DNA of 38,167 nt from Okeania sp. SIO3I5. GTDB taxonomy: Bacteria; Cyanobacteriota; Cyanobacteriia; Cyanobacteriales; Microcoleaceae. The notes beneath the pieces are model-generated. The model worked only from the letters and a program-made list of their open reading frames with translations, was not told where the DNA came from and ran no database searches. Shown here one piece after another: positions 1 to 8,619 of the stretch. Within the stretch, counting starts at the first letter, position 1, and every line of letters begins with the position of its first letter. The stretch is taken from contig NZ_JAAHHT010000013.1 of the NCBI RefSeq assembly GCF_010672085.1, positions 48,288-86,454 on the forward strand, in the 5' to 3' direction. The translations under genes were made by a program, and so were the position numbers.

Positions 1-10
1 TAGGGAGTAG

Positions 11-391
11 GGAATAGGGAATAGGGGGAAATAATTGATTATTTATCTAGGATAATTGATTTGATTTTTGATTGTTGGAGATGTCTATTAGTTATCAGTA
101 CCAATTGCTGAAGCTCTAGACTTGAAACGGCGTTTTTAACTAATTTTTTCAACCTTTCCTACTCAATAACTCCTAATAATAATTATTCATAGATTTCTGG
201 CAGAAGTTAGGGAATAGGGAATAGAGAATAGGGGGAAATAATTGATTATTTATCTATGATAATTGATTTGATTTTTGATTGTTGGAGATGTCTATTAGTT
301 ATCAGTACCAATTGCTGAAGCTCTAGACTTGAAACGGCGTTTTTAACTAATTTTTTCAACCTTTCCTACTCAATAACTCCTAATAATAATT
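11..391. repeat. Tandem duplication, period 207 bp
   Basis: The block from about 24 to 184 recurs almost unchanged from about 231 to 391, each copy preceded by GGAATAGGGAATAG-type sequence. Each copy carries the phrase GGAGATGTCTATTAGTTATC, whose reverse complement recurs near 2265 and whose partial form recurs near 6085, so the duplicated block contains a genome-dispersed repeat. No coding frame is evident. Confidence 0.9.
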
Positions 392-728
392 ATCAATTAG
401 CATTTCTGAATCCTTGATTGTTCAAAACTTGTTCAAAACTTGTTTAAAACTTGCTGATAAAAATTAGTTATTTTTGAGAAAAATTTAGGAGTAATTATGT
501 CTAACGAATCAGAAATAAAAGAACCAATAACATCTACTTACATTGATGATTCTGTATCAGTATCAGAATTATCAATTGGCATTTCTGAATCCTTGATTGT
601 TCAAAACTTGTTCAAAACTTGCTGATAAAAATTAGTTATTTTTGAGAAAAATTTAGGAGTAATTATGTCTAACGAATCAGAAATAAAAGAGCCAATAACA
701 TCTACTTCCATTGATGAGTCTGTACAAG
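391..728 (+). repeat. Second tandem duplication, covering a gene 5' end
   Basis: Sequence 391 to about 560 is repeated at 570 to about 728. The unit holds the upstream region (TTCAAAACTTG direct repeats, three in copy 1 and two in copy 2), the ribosome binding site AGGAG, the ATG, and about 20 codons of the following GUN4 gene. The ATGs lie at 497 and 665. The 11-bp difference in offset is the lost TTCAAAACTTG unit. Confidence 0.9.
497..625 (+). pseudogene. Truncated 5' copy of the downstream GUN4 gene
   Basis: The frame starts with the same ATG context and the same first residues (MSNESEIKEPITST) as the intact gene at 665. It runs into the duplicated upstream sequence and stops after 42 codons at TGA 623-625. 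It has its own AGGAG ribosome binding site, so a short peptide could be made, but it has no GUN4 domain. I infer a by-product of the tandem duplication. It may also act as an upstream open reading frame for the intact copy, because the second promoter-like region and ribosome binding site lie inside it. Confidence 0.75.
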
Positions 729-1276
729 TACAACAGAATTCCAGAGAGTTAGAATTATCAGAAAGAGTAGCTGAATTAGAAAAACAATTAGAGCGAGCAC
801 TAATGTTAATTTCTGATATTTACCTTTATGGAAAATTGAGAGACTTACTAGCAGCAGGAAAATGGAAACAAGCCGATCAAGAAACTGCAAGAGTTATGTT
901 AGAAATATCTGGTAAAACTGATAAGGAAAACCTGATTCCAGATGATGTTATAAAATTTCCATGTAGTGTAATTCATTTAATCGATCAACTTTGGATTAAG
1001 TATAGTAATGGACTGTTTGGCTTTAGCGTACAAAAAAAAGTTTACGAAAGTACGGGTGGAACTTTTGATATTTCTCAAATCAATATGAAAGTTTTGCACA
1101 AAACTGCTGAAGAACTTGGATTGCGGTTAAATGGTAGAGATATACCTTATGAAGAGCTTAATTTTAGTCTAGAAGCGCCGAGGGGTTCTTTTCCTGTTGC
1201 TTGGTGGAATTCTCCTTATGGAGCTAAGTTAATAGTCTATTTTTTAGCTCGCTTGAATGCTTGTAATATTGATTGA
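665..1276 (+). CDS. GUN4 domain-containing protein
   Basis: A 203-residue protein. Residues about 20-50 are polar and coiled-coil-like (heptads around ELSERVAELEKQLERAL). Residues about 53-200 form a GUN4 domain, recognised from YGKLRDLLAAGKWKQAD, IDQLWIKYSNGLFGFSVQ and the C-terminal region ending in FLARLNACNID. True GUN4 binds porphyrins and stimulates Mg-chelatase. Cyanobacteria carry many extra GUN4-domain proteins with signalling-type N-termini whose ligands are mostly untested, and this is one of those rather than the housekeeping GUN4. The start is fixed by AGGAG eight bases upstream and by the duplicated leader. It resembles the C-terminal half of the protein at 13948 (same YSNG.FGFSVQ core). 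Confidence 0.85.
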   Translation: MSNESEIKEPITSTSIDESVQVQQNSRELELSERVAELEKQLERALMLISDIYLYGKLRDLLAAGKWKQADQETARVMLEISGKTDKENLIPDDVIKFPCSVIHLIDQLWIKYSNGLFGFSVQKKVYESTGGTFDISQINMKVLHKTAEELGLRLNGRDIPYEELNFSLEAPRGSFPVAWWNSPYGAKLIVYFLARLNACNID

Positions 1277-3207
1277 ATTTTTATCAATTTTTTGACTGTT
1301 AACAAGTAAAAATAGTCAAAACTATACTATAGGAAAGATATAAGTAAATAGTTGATTAATGGGTAATTGATAATGAATAATGAATAATCGATAATTACCT
1401 CTGGTTAAAACCGCAACGCAATTGAATATAAGGAAATATCGTAGCACTTTTTTTCCCTTGAAAGGGGGATACTTTTAACCTAAATTATTTAATTATTAAT
1501 TATTCGGTAAAATTATTTTATTGGCATTGCTAATTTGAGATATGAGGTAAGTATTTGAGGTAAATTAACAGTCATTAATAGGAGAGTAAAATTATATTTG
1601 GTTTATAATAAATTTCCAGAAAAATACTTTGATAACTCCTGACTTATGACTGTTTACTCCTAAGAAATTATCATCTATATCATACATTCATTCAGCACAG
1701 CAATGGCAAATTATTTATAGATTGCGACTCTCATATTAATGAGGTACAAAATTTTTTTCTCTTTCATATTCCCTATTCGCTATTCCTGATTCTCTAAAAT
1801 CAAAAAATTGTGGACTTGAGTAGGCAGAAAAAACATAGGACTACTATTGAGCTAGAGAGTGTTTTTCAACACAGTATTAATACTTGAACTGGTGGGATAA
1901 ATTTACTTACATTTATGGCTAATAGTAAAGGTAGAGATTTAGTCACTAAATCCCTCAAGAAAACTAGCTATGTTTTGGTCAATATTTACGGAGTATTTTT
2001 TAATTGTCAATAGTTGTATATTTTTGTTTGCTTCCTATTTTATAATCCGTAATCCTTTCGACAAAGAGAAAATAAACTTTAGTATTTTAATCCCAATGTT
2101 TTAACCAGAGTTGCTGATAACTGATAACTGAAATGACTTCCTACTGCCTATTACCTTTTTTAGATTTAGTGATACATTAAGTATATTAATATTTAGATTT
2201 TCTAGTAGCTTTTTGGGTATTACTTCTAAATCAAAATTCACTGGTTATTTTTCATAGGTACTCATTAGACATCTCCAATAATCAAAAATAAAATCAATTA
2301 TTTTCTCCTATTCCCTACTCCCTCTTTTCCGCGGAGGTCTATTATATATTATCGGATTTACATTTTAGATGTGAATAGAGATAGAGAATTATATATTTGA
2401 GAGAATAGAAAATAAGATGGTTTTTGGCAGAAGTAAAAATGACAATAATTATTTTACAACTCATCTGGAAATACTATATTAAATAGGTAGATCATTTCAG
2501 TTATCAGTTATCAGTACCTTATGCAATAGGAAGACTTGCAATACTAAGCGCGAATATTTTTTTTATCCCCTTAAAAAAAAGGCTTGAGACCTTATTTTTT
2601 GGTCAAATTAAATATAAAATGATGATTGATATAGAAAACTGGAATATCAGTAGATAGACCAAATTATACTAATTAATTACCATAAACTTTCCTATAATTG
2701 GATTTTATATTTATCAATATTATTTGTTCAAGTAAATACTTGATATTTGGTAACTTCGGTTATGAGGGAACATTATTTTGGCTCGCTGCCAAGTATTAGA
2801 AGAATGCATGAGAATTAGTATTATTTTTGCTAGACTTGTCAAGTATCGCAATCCTAAATAGGTTGCGGGTAATCAAAAAGTAGAAATAAACTCCTAAACT
2901 CTTACCAAAAAATGAGGGTATGCGCCTCCTCTTTTAAGAGGATGAAAAAAATATTTAATTCAGTATTTCAAGCCTCCGACTTCAGTCGGAAGTTCACTCT
3001 CTACTGATAACTGATAACTGATAACTGAAATGACCCATTGCCCATTGCCCATTCCCTATTCCCAAAAAGTAGCAAGATTTTTAACACGAATATGCGGAGG
3101 ATTGCTATATATTTTTTCCCCAACTCCCTACTACCTACTCTCTGAAAAAATGTTAAATTAATGTTGCACGGGTACTTAATATATATAATTTTAGAGGTTA
3201 CTTGATA
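1277..3207. other. Repeat-rich intergenic region
   Basis: About 1.9 kb without a convincing gene. It holds heptamer (CAGTTAT / ATAACTG) runs near 2115, 2495 and 3003, and an inverted copy of the GGAGATGTCTATTAG phrase near 2265. A composite dispersed repeat lies at 2904-3036. A 32-codon frame at 1915-2013 has a start and stop but no recognisable product. Several stretches of TAGGGAATAGGGAATAG type, or their complement, are present. Confidence 0.7.
2904..3036 (+). repeat. Composite dispersed repeat, copy 1
   Basis: Modules in order: ACCAAAAAATGAGG, then a CCTCTTTTAAGAGG palindrome, then GATGAAAAAAATATTTAATTC, then a CTCCGACTtcAGTCGGAag hairpin, then three ACTGATA heptamers, ending in CTGAAATGACC. 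The same module order recurs at 23371, 24163 and, rearranged, 32791. Confidence 0.85.
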
Positions 3208-3462
3208 ATGGAGGAAAAAAAACTTAATTTGAAACAAGTTATATTTTCTGGAGTAATGATGGCTTTGATAGGTTCAGTAATTGGATTAGCCACAGCTGAG
3301 ATGAGTAAAAATCGTTATCAATGTTGTAATTTGATTAAAATAGATAAAGGGTTTAGTAGCGCAAAAGCACCTCGTATTTATGCGACAGTAGGTGCAATTT
3401 TTGGATTTGCTATTGGGTCAATTCAAGAAACTGTGAGGTCTCTAACGCCAGAAGATGAATAA
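3208..3462 (+). CDS. Small two-helix membrane protein, unknown function
   Basis: An 84-residue protein when started at ATG 3208, which has AGAGG about ten bases upstream; a TTG at 3202 is an alternative two codons earlier. Two hydrophobic, glycine-rich segments (about residues 12-30, VIFSGVMMALIGSVIGLA, and 56-72, ATVGAIFGFAIGSIQ) flank a polar loop with a CC pair. The tail is acidic (TPEDE). I do not recognise a family. The layout suggests a helical hairpin in a membrane. It stands alone between repeats, so context gives no function. Confidence 0.55.
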   Translation: MEEKKLNLKQVIFSGVMMALIGSVIGLATAEMSKNRYQCCNLIKIDKGFSSAKAPRIYATVGAIFGFAIGSIQETVRSLTPEDE

Positions 3463-3571
3463 AAGTAATTTCAGTTATCAGTTATTATCAAAAATTTTGA
3501 TTACTTTTGGCATTATATTATATATATCTATAAAAGATGCAAAATATTAACGATAAACTGTGGTAATTATT

Positions 3572-4606
3572 TCACGGGATAGAGGATGTTTGTTGCCAAG
3601 GATCTAAGATATCTTTGAATAAAGTTTCCTCAATCCAAGTTTTAGCTACTACTGTTAAAGGCAAAGCCAAAATCAAACCTAAAATTCCAAAAAAAGTAGT
3701 GAAGAAAATTTGGGATGCTAGGGTAACAGCAGGTAAAAGTGATACTTGTTTTGCCATAACAGTTGGACTTAGCCAATAACTTTCAATATTCTGAATAATA
3801 ATATATAAAATTCCTACAGCAGCTATTTTCCAAGGAGCATCTAAAAGAGCAATCATTATGGGAAAAACGACACTCATAGTCGGACCAATATTAGGAATAA
3901 AATTGAGTAAACCTGCCAGTAAAGCATGAGTCAAAACTAAATCAATTTGTAATACTAATAAACCAATACCACTAAAAGTTGCCACAAAAAGAGAGTTAAT
4001 TACTATTCCACCAAACCAATTTCCTAAAGCTACTTCGCACTTTGATAAAATTTCATCTGCACGTTGCCGATAAAAAGAAGGAAATAAAAGTAATCCTACT
4101 CCTCGATAAGCTTGAGCATTAACTAAAAACATTATGGTTAATACAAATACTAAAAGTACCTGCAAGAATACTATAAAAGTATTAGAAAAAATCTTAAAAA
4201 AGTTGCTAAATAATTGAGTACCTAATGTTTGTGTTTGTACTAGCATATCAGTGGCAGTGGGTGGTGCGGGAAATAAATCAGGTCTTTGTCGATATAATTG
4301 CACAAGTTGAGAGCGGACTTCTGTAAATACATCAGGTATTAGGGCAACTAATTTTTGAAACTGGGTAATAAAAGGTGGTACAACTAGCAACAAAAATAGG
4401 AGCATAATTAATGCTGCTAAACTTAAAGTAGCAATTACAGCTAAGTTTCTTTTAATACCCCATCTATTAAATTTTTGTACTAATCTATTCAAGGCAGTTG
4501 CTAAAATTATTGCAGCAAATATTAATAGTACAAGTCGTCTAATTTCCCAAAGGATATATAAGGAAATAAGTAAACTAAAAAAGCCTAACCATTTACCAAA
4601 ATTCAT
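3572..4606 (-). CDS. AI-2E/PerM (UPF0118) family permease
   Basis: A polytopic membrane protein of about 344 residues. There are N-terminal helices (WLGFFSLLISLYILW; LVLLIFAAIILATALNRLVQ), a long soluble loop (ITQFQKLVALIPDVFTEVRSQL), and a helical C-terminal half with LLNFIPNIGPTMSVVFPIMIALL and IGPT-type motifs characteristic of this family. Members export or import small molecules; the substrate in cyanobacteria is unknown. An open frame extends to a GTG at 4756, but those extra 50 residues are low-complexity (SSISNCHSSSNSHNS) and partly encoded in an inverted repeat, so ATG 4606 (residues MNFGKWLG) is preferred. Confidence 0.85.
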   Translation of the reverse strand: MNFGKWLGFFSLLISLYILWEIRRLVLLIFAAIILATALNRLVQKFNRWGIKRNLAVIATLSLAALIMLLFLLLVVPPFITQFQKLVALIPDVFTEVRSQLVQLYRQRPDLFPAPPTATDMLVQTQTLGTQLFSNFFKIFSNTFIVFLQVLLVFVLTIMFLVNAQAYRGVGLLLFPSFYRQRADEILSKCEVALGNWFGGIVINSLFVATFSGIGLLVLQIDLVLTHALLAGLLNFIPNIGPTMSVVFPIMIALLDAPWKIAAVGILYIIIQNIESYWLSPTVMAKQVSLLPAVTLASQIFFTTFFGILGLILALPLTVVAKTWIEETLFKDILDPWQQTSSIP

Positions 4607-4741
4607 ATTTTTTGTTGTTTTGGAGTTGTGGGAGTTACTACTGCTGTGACAATTCGAAATTGAGGAATAAACCATTAAATTTTCTCTGTTATCTACTTCC
4701 CCCGTTTGTTTTCTCAGTAAGTCTCTCAACTTATCAATATA

Positions 4742-4790
4742 ACCCACATTCCGCACTTCAAAATGTAATATTAAAGTGCGGAATGTGGGT
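4742..4790. repeat. Perfect 17-bp inverted repeat
   Basis: Positions 4742-4758 (ACCCACATTCCGCACTT) pair exactly with 4774-4790, with a 15-base spacer. In the leftward direction it lies upstream of the permease gene and would form a strong hairpin in its 5' leader. There is no T-run directly after it in either direction. It could be a short mobile palindrome or a transcript-stability element. Confidence 0.85.
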
Positions 4791-4828
4791 GATAACGGGA
4801 GTCCCTAACAGCTATTTTCAGATGGAAA

Positions 4829-5046
4829 AGTTCCTCAGCAGTTGATTTTTTGGAAGCTCCAGAGAATGATTGGCGGTAATCTTAGGTTTTGGTAGCGATC
4901 GCTTTGATTAAAAATACTCTGATTTTGTGTTGAATAAATGGTCATATACATAGGCAAACGACCCCATCTAAATAAACTGTATCAGAATTTTTGAGGAAAT
5001 GCAAGGCTAATATCTTGGGAGTTTTTTCAGGAGCTTACGAGAATGA
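4829..5046 (+). repeat. About 220-bp dispersed repeat, copy 1
   Basis: Starts TTCCTCAGCAGTTGATTTTTT and ends at CAGGAGCTTACGAGAATGAAG. It carries a GGTAGCGATCGCT site and the phrase GTTGAATAAATGGTCATATAC. A direct copy lies about 300 bp downstream and a partial inverted copy near 20226. Confidence 0.85.
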
Positions 5047-5126
5047 AGATTTTGGTTGTGGGGATGGATGGCGATCGCTTCTAGAAATTTACAGATAATT
5101 GGAACTGTGAGGATAGGAATATGAAA

Positions 5127-5350
5127 AAATTCCTCAAAGGTTGATTTTTTCGAGTAGCTCTCACAGAATGATTTTGAGTAATTTTAGGTTTTGGTAGCGA
5201 TCGCTCTGATTAAAAATACTCTGATTTTGTGTTGAATAAATGGTCATGTACATAAGCGAACGACCCCAGCTAAATAAACTGTATCAAAATTTTTGAGGAA
5301 ATGCAAGGCTAATCTCTTGGGATTTTTTTGAGAGCTTTAGAGAATGATGA
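5127..5350 (+). repeat. About 220-bp dispersed repeat, copy 2
   Basis: Close direct copy of 4829-5046 (shared GGTAGCGATCGCTCTGATT-type core, GAATAAATGGTCATGTACAT and the GAGAGCTTTAGAGAATGATG end). Both ends of the unit carry a variant of AGCTC.AGAGAATGA, which may mark its boundaries. No coding frame spans either copy. Confidence 0.85.
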
Positions 5351-5417
5351 AGAAAGAGAGAATAGGGAACGTCAGGATTCTGCCACGGATGCACAGATGG
5401 ATTAACGAATTTAATTT

Positions 5418-6062
5418 TTACTTTTTTTGAAATTCTTTTAATAACCAAGGATAAACTTGACCTTGGTTTGTTTGACAACTGCGCTGAAGTGCTTCTTCTA
5501 ATAAAGAAATAGCTAAACCAGGCAAAACTTGAGACTGATCGATTTTTCTACTTCCTCCATTAGCAACTGTAAAAGCAATAATTTCTATATTTTGTACGTC
5601 AACTATCCAATATTCAGAAACATTCATTGCTTCATACAACAAACGTTTTTCACCTTTATCATCTAATAGGGAAGTATTAGCAACTTCAACTACTAGGGTT
5701 GGTGGAGGATAAATATCTAGATCGATAATAGAAGTTCCCCTAGGAATAATATTTGCATTTTCAGCAATGTAATAAGAGACATCAGGTTGAGCTTCTCGAA
5801 ATCCAGTTTTGCGGTAGCTACAGTTATCTTTACAATTGAGGTTAATATTTCTGGTAGCAGCAAAGATACTAATAGCACCGATAATAACTGCATGGTCATT
5901 AGCGTGGTCATTTCCTACGGGAGACATTTCTATTCTAAGTTTTCCGTTATTGTAGTAACTTTTAGCTTTGTCGTAAGTTAGGTCTTGAATAGTTTGGATA
6001 TATTCTTGCCAAGTTGCTGTTACCCAGGTGTCTGTGGGTAGTTGGGTTTGGGTTTGATTCAT
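5418..6062 (-). CDS. Uma2 family (DUF820) PD-(D/E)XK nuclease-fold protein
   Basis: A 214-residue protein. It has the usual Uma2 layout: an N-terminal helical start, GKLRIEMSPVGNDH, QPDVSYYIAENA, then YPPPTLVVEVANTSLLDD and GEKRLLYEAMNVSEYWIVD. The PD of QPDVSYY and the E of VVEVANTS are the acidic residues of the restriction-endonuclease-like core. Cyanobacterial genomes hold dozens of these genes; a biological substrate is not established for most. ATG 6062 fits the family's N-terminus. A repeat-rich spacer lies on each side, so no operon partner is evident. Confidence 0.85.
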   Translation of the reverse strand: MNQTQTQLPTDTWVTATWQEYIQTIQDLTYDKAKSYYNNGKLRIEMSPVGNDHANDHAVIIGAISIFAATRNINLNCKDNCSYRKTGFREAQPDVSYYIAENANIIPRGTSIIDLDIYPPPTLVVEVANTSLLDDKGEKRLLYEAMNVSEYWIVDVQNIEIIAFTVANGGSRKIDQSQVLPGLAISLLEEALQRSCQTNQGQVYPWLLKEFQKK

Positions 6063-6162
6063 TGTTGAATAATTTTAATTTTTGGAGATGTCTATTAGTT
6101 TGTTAGTTAGAGCAGATTTTATCTTAGTGCAGCATTGGGAAAAGAGAAGCACACAAGGATTT

Positions 6163-6394
6163 GGTCACGGATGCGCTCACACGGATTTGGCCACGGATGC
6201 GCTCACACGGATTAGGCCACGGATATACGGATAGATTAACGAGTTTCTTTTTATTTCTGCTCACACGGATTAGGCCACGGATGCGCTCACACGGATTAGG
6301 CCACGGATATACGGATAGATTAACGAGTTTCTTTTTATTTCTGCTCACACGGATTAGGCCACGGATGTACGGATGGATTAACGAGTTTTCCCTC
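6163..6394 (+). repeat. Tandem repeat, period 84 bp, with CACGGAT sub-repeats
   Basis: Units carry GGATTAGGCCACGGAT, a variable ATACGGATAGATTAACGAG stretch and TTTCTTTTTATTTC. Two full and one partial copy are present (CCACGGATAT at 6217 and 6301). CTCACACGGATT recurs as a shorter sub-repeat. Related sequence is at 5383-5410 and 33247-33260. Long frames on both strands here are only a result of the repeat length being a multiple of three. Confidence 0.9.
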
Positions 6395-6420
6395 ACTTTC
6401 GACGGACTAACGCGCGACTC

Positions 6421-6477
6421 AAAGGAAAGAGGAAAGAAGGAAAAAGGGAAAAAGGAGAAAAGAAAAGAGGGGAAGAA
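6421..6477 (+). other. 57-base homopurine tract beside the 6480 gene end
   Basis: Positions 6421-6477 are purine only on the plus strand, that is, polypyrimidine immediately after the stop codon on the coding strand. The paralogous gene at 8620 has an equivalent tract (8565-8617), so the tract belongs to the duplicated gene unit. It could form triplex-prone DNA or act in termination. Confidence 0.85.
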
Positions 6478-6479
6478 TC

Positions 6480-8459
6480 CTAGGAACGAAAGGCAGAAAA
6501 CACCGGAGAAGATGAGACGATCCGAAAACCCCTAATGTAGTTGAGGAAGTCGGCATCGTTATAGGAGCGTCTGGCACTGCGGCAAAGCCAAGAATAGTAG
6601 TTCCAGCTACCACCACGGAGCACTCTTATATTACTATGTCCTTCAGTTTCCCAAGCACTTCCGTCAGTAGGTGCTCCGTTATAATTATCGTGCCAAATAT
6701 CCTGACACCATTCCAACACATTGCCGTGCATATCGTATAAACCAAAAGCATTAGGTGGAAAACTTCCTACATCAGTTGTTTCTTCTCTATATTTACCTTT
6801 AGGAGCGTTGCCATAAGGATAATTACCGTCGTAGTTAACTAACTCAGACGTTATAGTTTTTCCAAAATAAAATGGTGTTGTTGTTCCTGCTCGACAAGCA
6901 TATTCCCACTGACTTTCACTGGGCAGTCTATAGGTTTTCCCAGTTCTCAAAGATAACTTTGTACAAAACTCTCTAGCGTTATGCCAATTTACATTTTCTA
7001 CTGGGCGGTTTTCTCCTTTAAATTTAGAAGGATTTTCTCCCATAATAGCTAAGTATTGTTCTTGAGTAATAGGGTATTTGGTCATATAAAAAGGTTGGAG
7101 AGTAACTTGATGTTGAAGACTTTCACTTTGATCTCTTTCCTCCTCATTTTCTGGCGAACCCATAAGAAAACTTCCTCCAGGAATATAAACCATTTCTAAC
7201 TTAATATCACTACCTAAATCTTCTATTTTTTGCCTAGCACTTCCCTGGGTACGGTTAGTAATATAGCCTGAATTATCGACAGTAAAAACATTAAAAGTAA
7301 ATACCTCTCCTTTTTCTGATTCTGTTAAAGAAAAAACACAGGGCATTGATGATTGAGATATTTCTGGTGGAGAAGTAAATTGTTTTTGTGGTTGAGAAGT
7401 AAATTGAATAATTGATGGTTGAGATATTTGCGGTGGAACAGCAGACCGTGGTTTTATTTGATATTTAGGCTGAATAAAAGACAAAATTTCTCCTACATTT
7501 TTAAACCTTTTCTTAGTCGCTGCGACAATCATTTTATCCAAGATTTTTCCAACTTCATCACTCACTCTCGACTTTAAATAATCTCGCCAAACCCAATCAC
7601 TTTCACTCACATCAAATAAATCAAAAGGTTCTACTCCAGTTAATAAATGAATACAAGTCACACCCAAACTATAAATATCGCTAGAAAAAGTTGCTTTTCC
7701 TACTGCCTGTTCTGGTGCAGCATATCCCGCAGAACCTATCACAGTTCCGGTTACAGCTAAAGCAGTCATAGTGGCATATTTAGCTGCCCCAAAATCTACC
7801 AATATAATATTATTCTCTGGCGAGATAGAAGTTTGAACTGGATTAATTTTCTCTGGCGAGATAGAAGCTTGAACTGGATTAATTTTCTCTGGCGAGATAG
7901 AAGCTTGAACTGGAGCTCCCATTGGATAAAATTGATTATTATTCTTTCTCCTAATAATATTCTCTGGTTTAATATCTCGATGAATTACCTGTTGAGAATG
8001 AATAAATTCCAACACGGGCAACAAACTTTTTAATAATTCTAAAATTTGACTTTCATCAAAAGCACCCGACTCTTCTAATTCCTGTTGTAAATTTTGCCCG
8101 TCGATAAACTCTTGTACTAAATACTGTCGATTATCCTGAGTAAAATATGCGAAAAGTTCGGGAATTTGTAGATGTCTACCTAAACTATCCAAACGTTCAG
8201 CTTCTCGATCAAATAATTCAGCAGCTTTTTCCAAACTTTTAGTTCCTTGTACTTGAGGAAAAAACTGTTTAATTACGCAAAAAGGCTTTGAAGGTTTGTC
8301 TTCATCTACAGCTTGAAAAGTTATGCCAAAACCTCCTTGCCCGATAATTTTTAGAGCGCGATAACGTTCTCTTAAAACTAATTTTTCACCACAGCTTTGA
8401 CAGAATATTGTTTGTGGAGGGTTAAGTTTTAAACAGTCAGGATTTAAACATTGAGTCAT
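6480..8459 (-). CDS. Zinc-ribbon Ser/Thr kinase with C-terminal FGE-sulfatase/CLec domain; candidate DGR target
   Basis: A 659-residue protein. A Cys4 ribbon (C4, C9, C20, C23) is followed by a Hanks-type kinase: GQGGFGITF 40-48, Lys64 in VIKQFF, HRDIKPEN 160-167, DFG 222-224, and an APEQ motif. A linker leads to a formylglycine-generating-enzyme-like domain from about residue 422 (YIPGGSFLMGSPENE, YRLPSESQWEYACRAG, FGLYDMHGNVLEWCQD, LRGGSW). That fold in non-enzymatic form is the C-type-lectin scaffold used by DGR variable proteins. Between RDIKPEN and DFG lies a 37-residue insert of three 12-residue repeats that is absent from the paralogue at 8620. The last 40 codons differ from the paralogue in a DGR-like way. 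I infer a signalling receptor with a diversified ligand-binding end. Confidence 0.9.
   Translation of the reverse strand: MTQCLNPDCLKLNPPQTIFCQSCGEKLVLRERYRALKIIGQGGFGITFQAVDEDKPSKPFCVIKQFFPQVQGTKSLEKAAELFDREAERLDSLGRHLQIPELFAYFTQDNRQYLVQEFIDGQNLQQELEESGAFDESQILELLKSLLPVLEFIHSQQVIHRDIKPENIIRRKNNNQFYPMGAPVQASISPEKINPVQASISPEKINPVQTSISPENNIILVDFGAAKYATMTALAVTGTVIGSAGYAAPEQAVGKATFSSDIYSLGVTCIHLLTGVEPFDLFDVSESDWVWRDYLKSRVSDEVGKILDKMIVAATKKRFKNVGEILSFIQPKYQIKPRSAVPPQISQPSIIQFTSQPQKQFTSPPEISQSSMPCVFSLTESEKGEVFTFNVFTVDNSGYITNRTQGSARQKIEDLGSDIKLEMVYIPGGSFLMGSPENEEERDQSESLQHQVTLQPFYMTKYPITQEQYLAIMGENPSKFKGENRPVENVNWHNAREFCTKLSLRTGKTYRLPSESQWEYACRAGTTTPFYFGKTITSELVNYDGNYPYGNAPKGKYREETTDVGSFPPNAFGLYDMHGNVLEWCQDIWHDNYNGAPTDGSAWETEGHSNIRVLRGGSWNYYSWLCRSARRSYNDADFLNYIRGFRIVSSSPVFSAFRS
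6531..6617 (-). other. Candidate DGR variable region of the 6480 gene
   Basis: Covers the codons from RGGSW to the R before GFRIV. Compared codon by codon with 8671-8757 (same length, no gaps), most differences fall in the first and second positions of codons whose third base is the same C or T in both. Examples are AAC/TAC, TAC/AGC, CTT/AAT, TCC/AAC, GAT/CTT and TTC/AAC. That is what adenine-specific mutagenesis of AAC/AAT template codons yields. The flanking GGTTTTCG..TCGTCTC is conserved and could be the initiation-of-mutagenic-homology end. The template repeat and reverse transcriptase are not in this window. Confidence 0.7.
7809..7913 (-). repeat. Three 36-bp in-frame tandem repeats inside the kinase domain
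   Basis: Encodes PVQASISPEKIN, the same again, then PVQTSISPENN. It is inserted between the catalytic loop and DFG of the kinase (residues 183-217). The paralogue reads directly from RKNNNQ to LILVDFG. The copies are nearly identical in DNA, so the expansion is recent. Confidence 0.9.
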
Positions 8460-8564
8460 TTCTGAAAATATGGGGATAAACTTCTATCTCATTCCCATTC
8501 TCTAAATGGAAATTTAGGGTATTTGTTCATAATTTTGATGGTGATTTTTTCCACACGCTAAAGT

Positions 8565-8617
8565 GGGAGGGGGAGAGGAAAGAGGAAAAAAAAAGACAAA
8601 GAGAAAAAGGGGAAGAA
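8565..8617 (+). other. Homopurine tract beside the 8620 gene end
   Basis: Purine only apart from one C at 8597. It ends in the same GGGGAAGAATCCTAGGAAC context as the tract at 6421, directly after the stop codon on the coding strand. Confidence 0.85.
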
Positions 8618-8619
8618 TC

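Noticed and set aside
665-1276. Housekeeping gun4 of chlorophyll synthesis
   Set aside because: The coiled-coil N-terminus and location among repeats fit an accessory GUN4-domain protein; no Mg-chelatase gene is nearby.
1915-2013. 32-codon frame starting MANSKGRDLVTKSLKK
   Set aside because: Has a start and stop but no convincing ribosome binding site, family or conservation evidence; left as a note only.
4612-4845. 77-codon plus-strand frame over the permease start
   Set aside because: Antisense to the permease N-terminal region and crossing the inverted repeat; a shadow frame.
6124-6535. Repetitive frames on both strands (about 90 and 124 codons)
   Set aside because: They are products of an 84-bp tandem repeat whose length is divisible by three, and the plus-strand frame runs into a purine tract. 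No recognisable protein.
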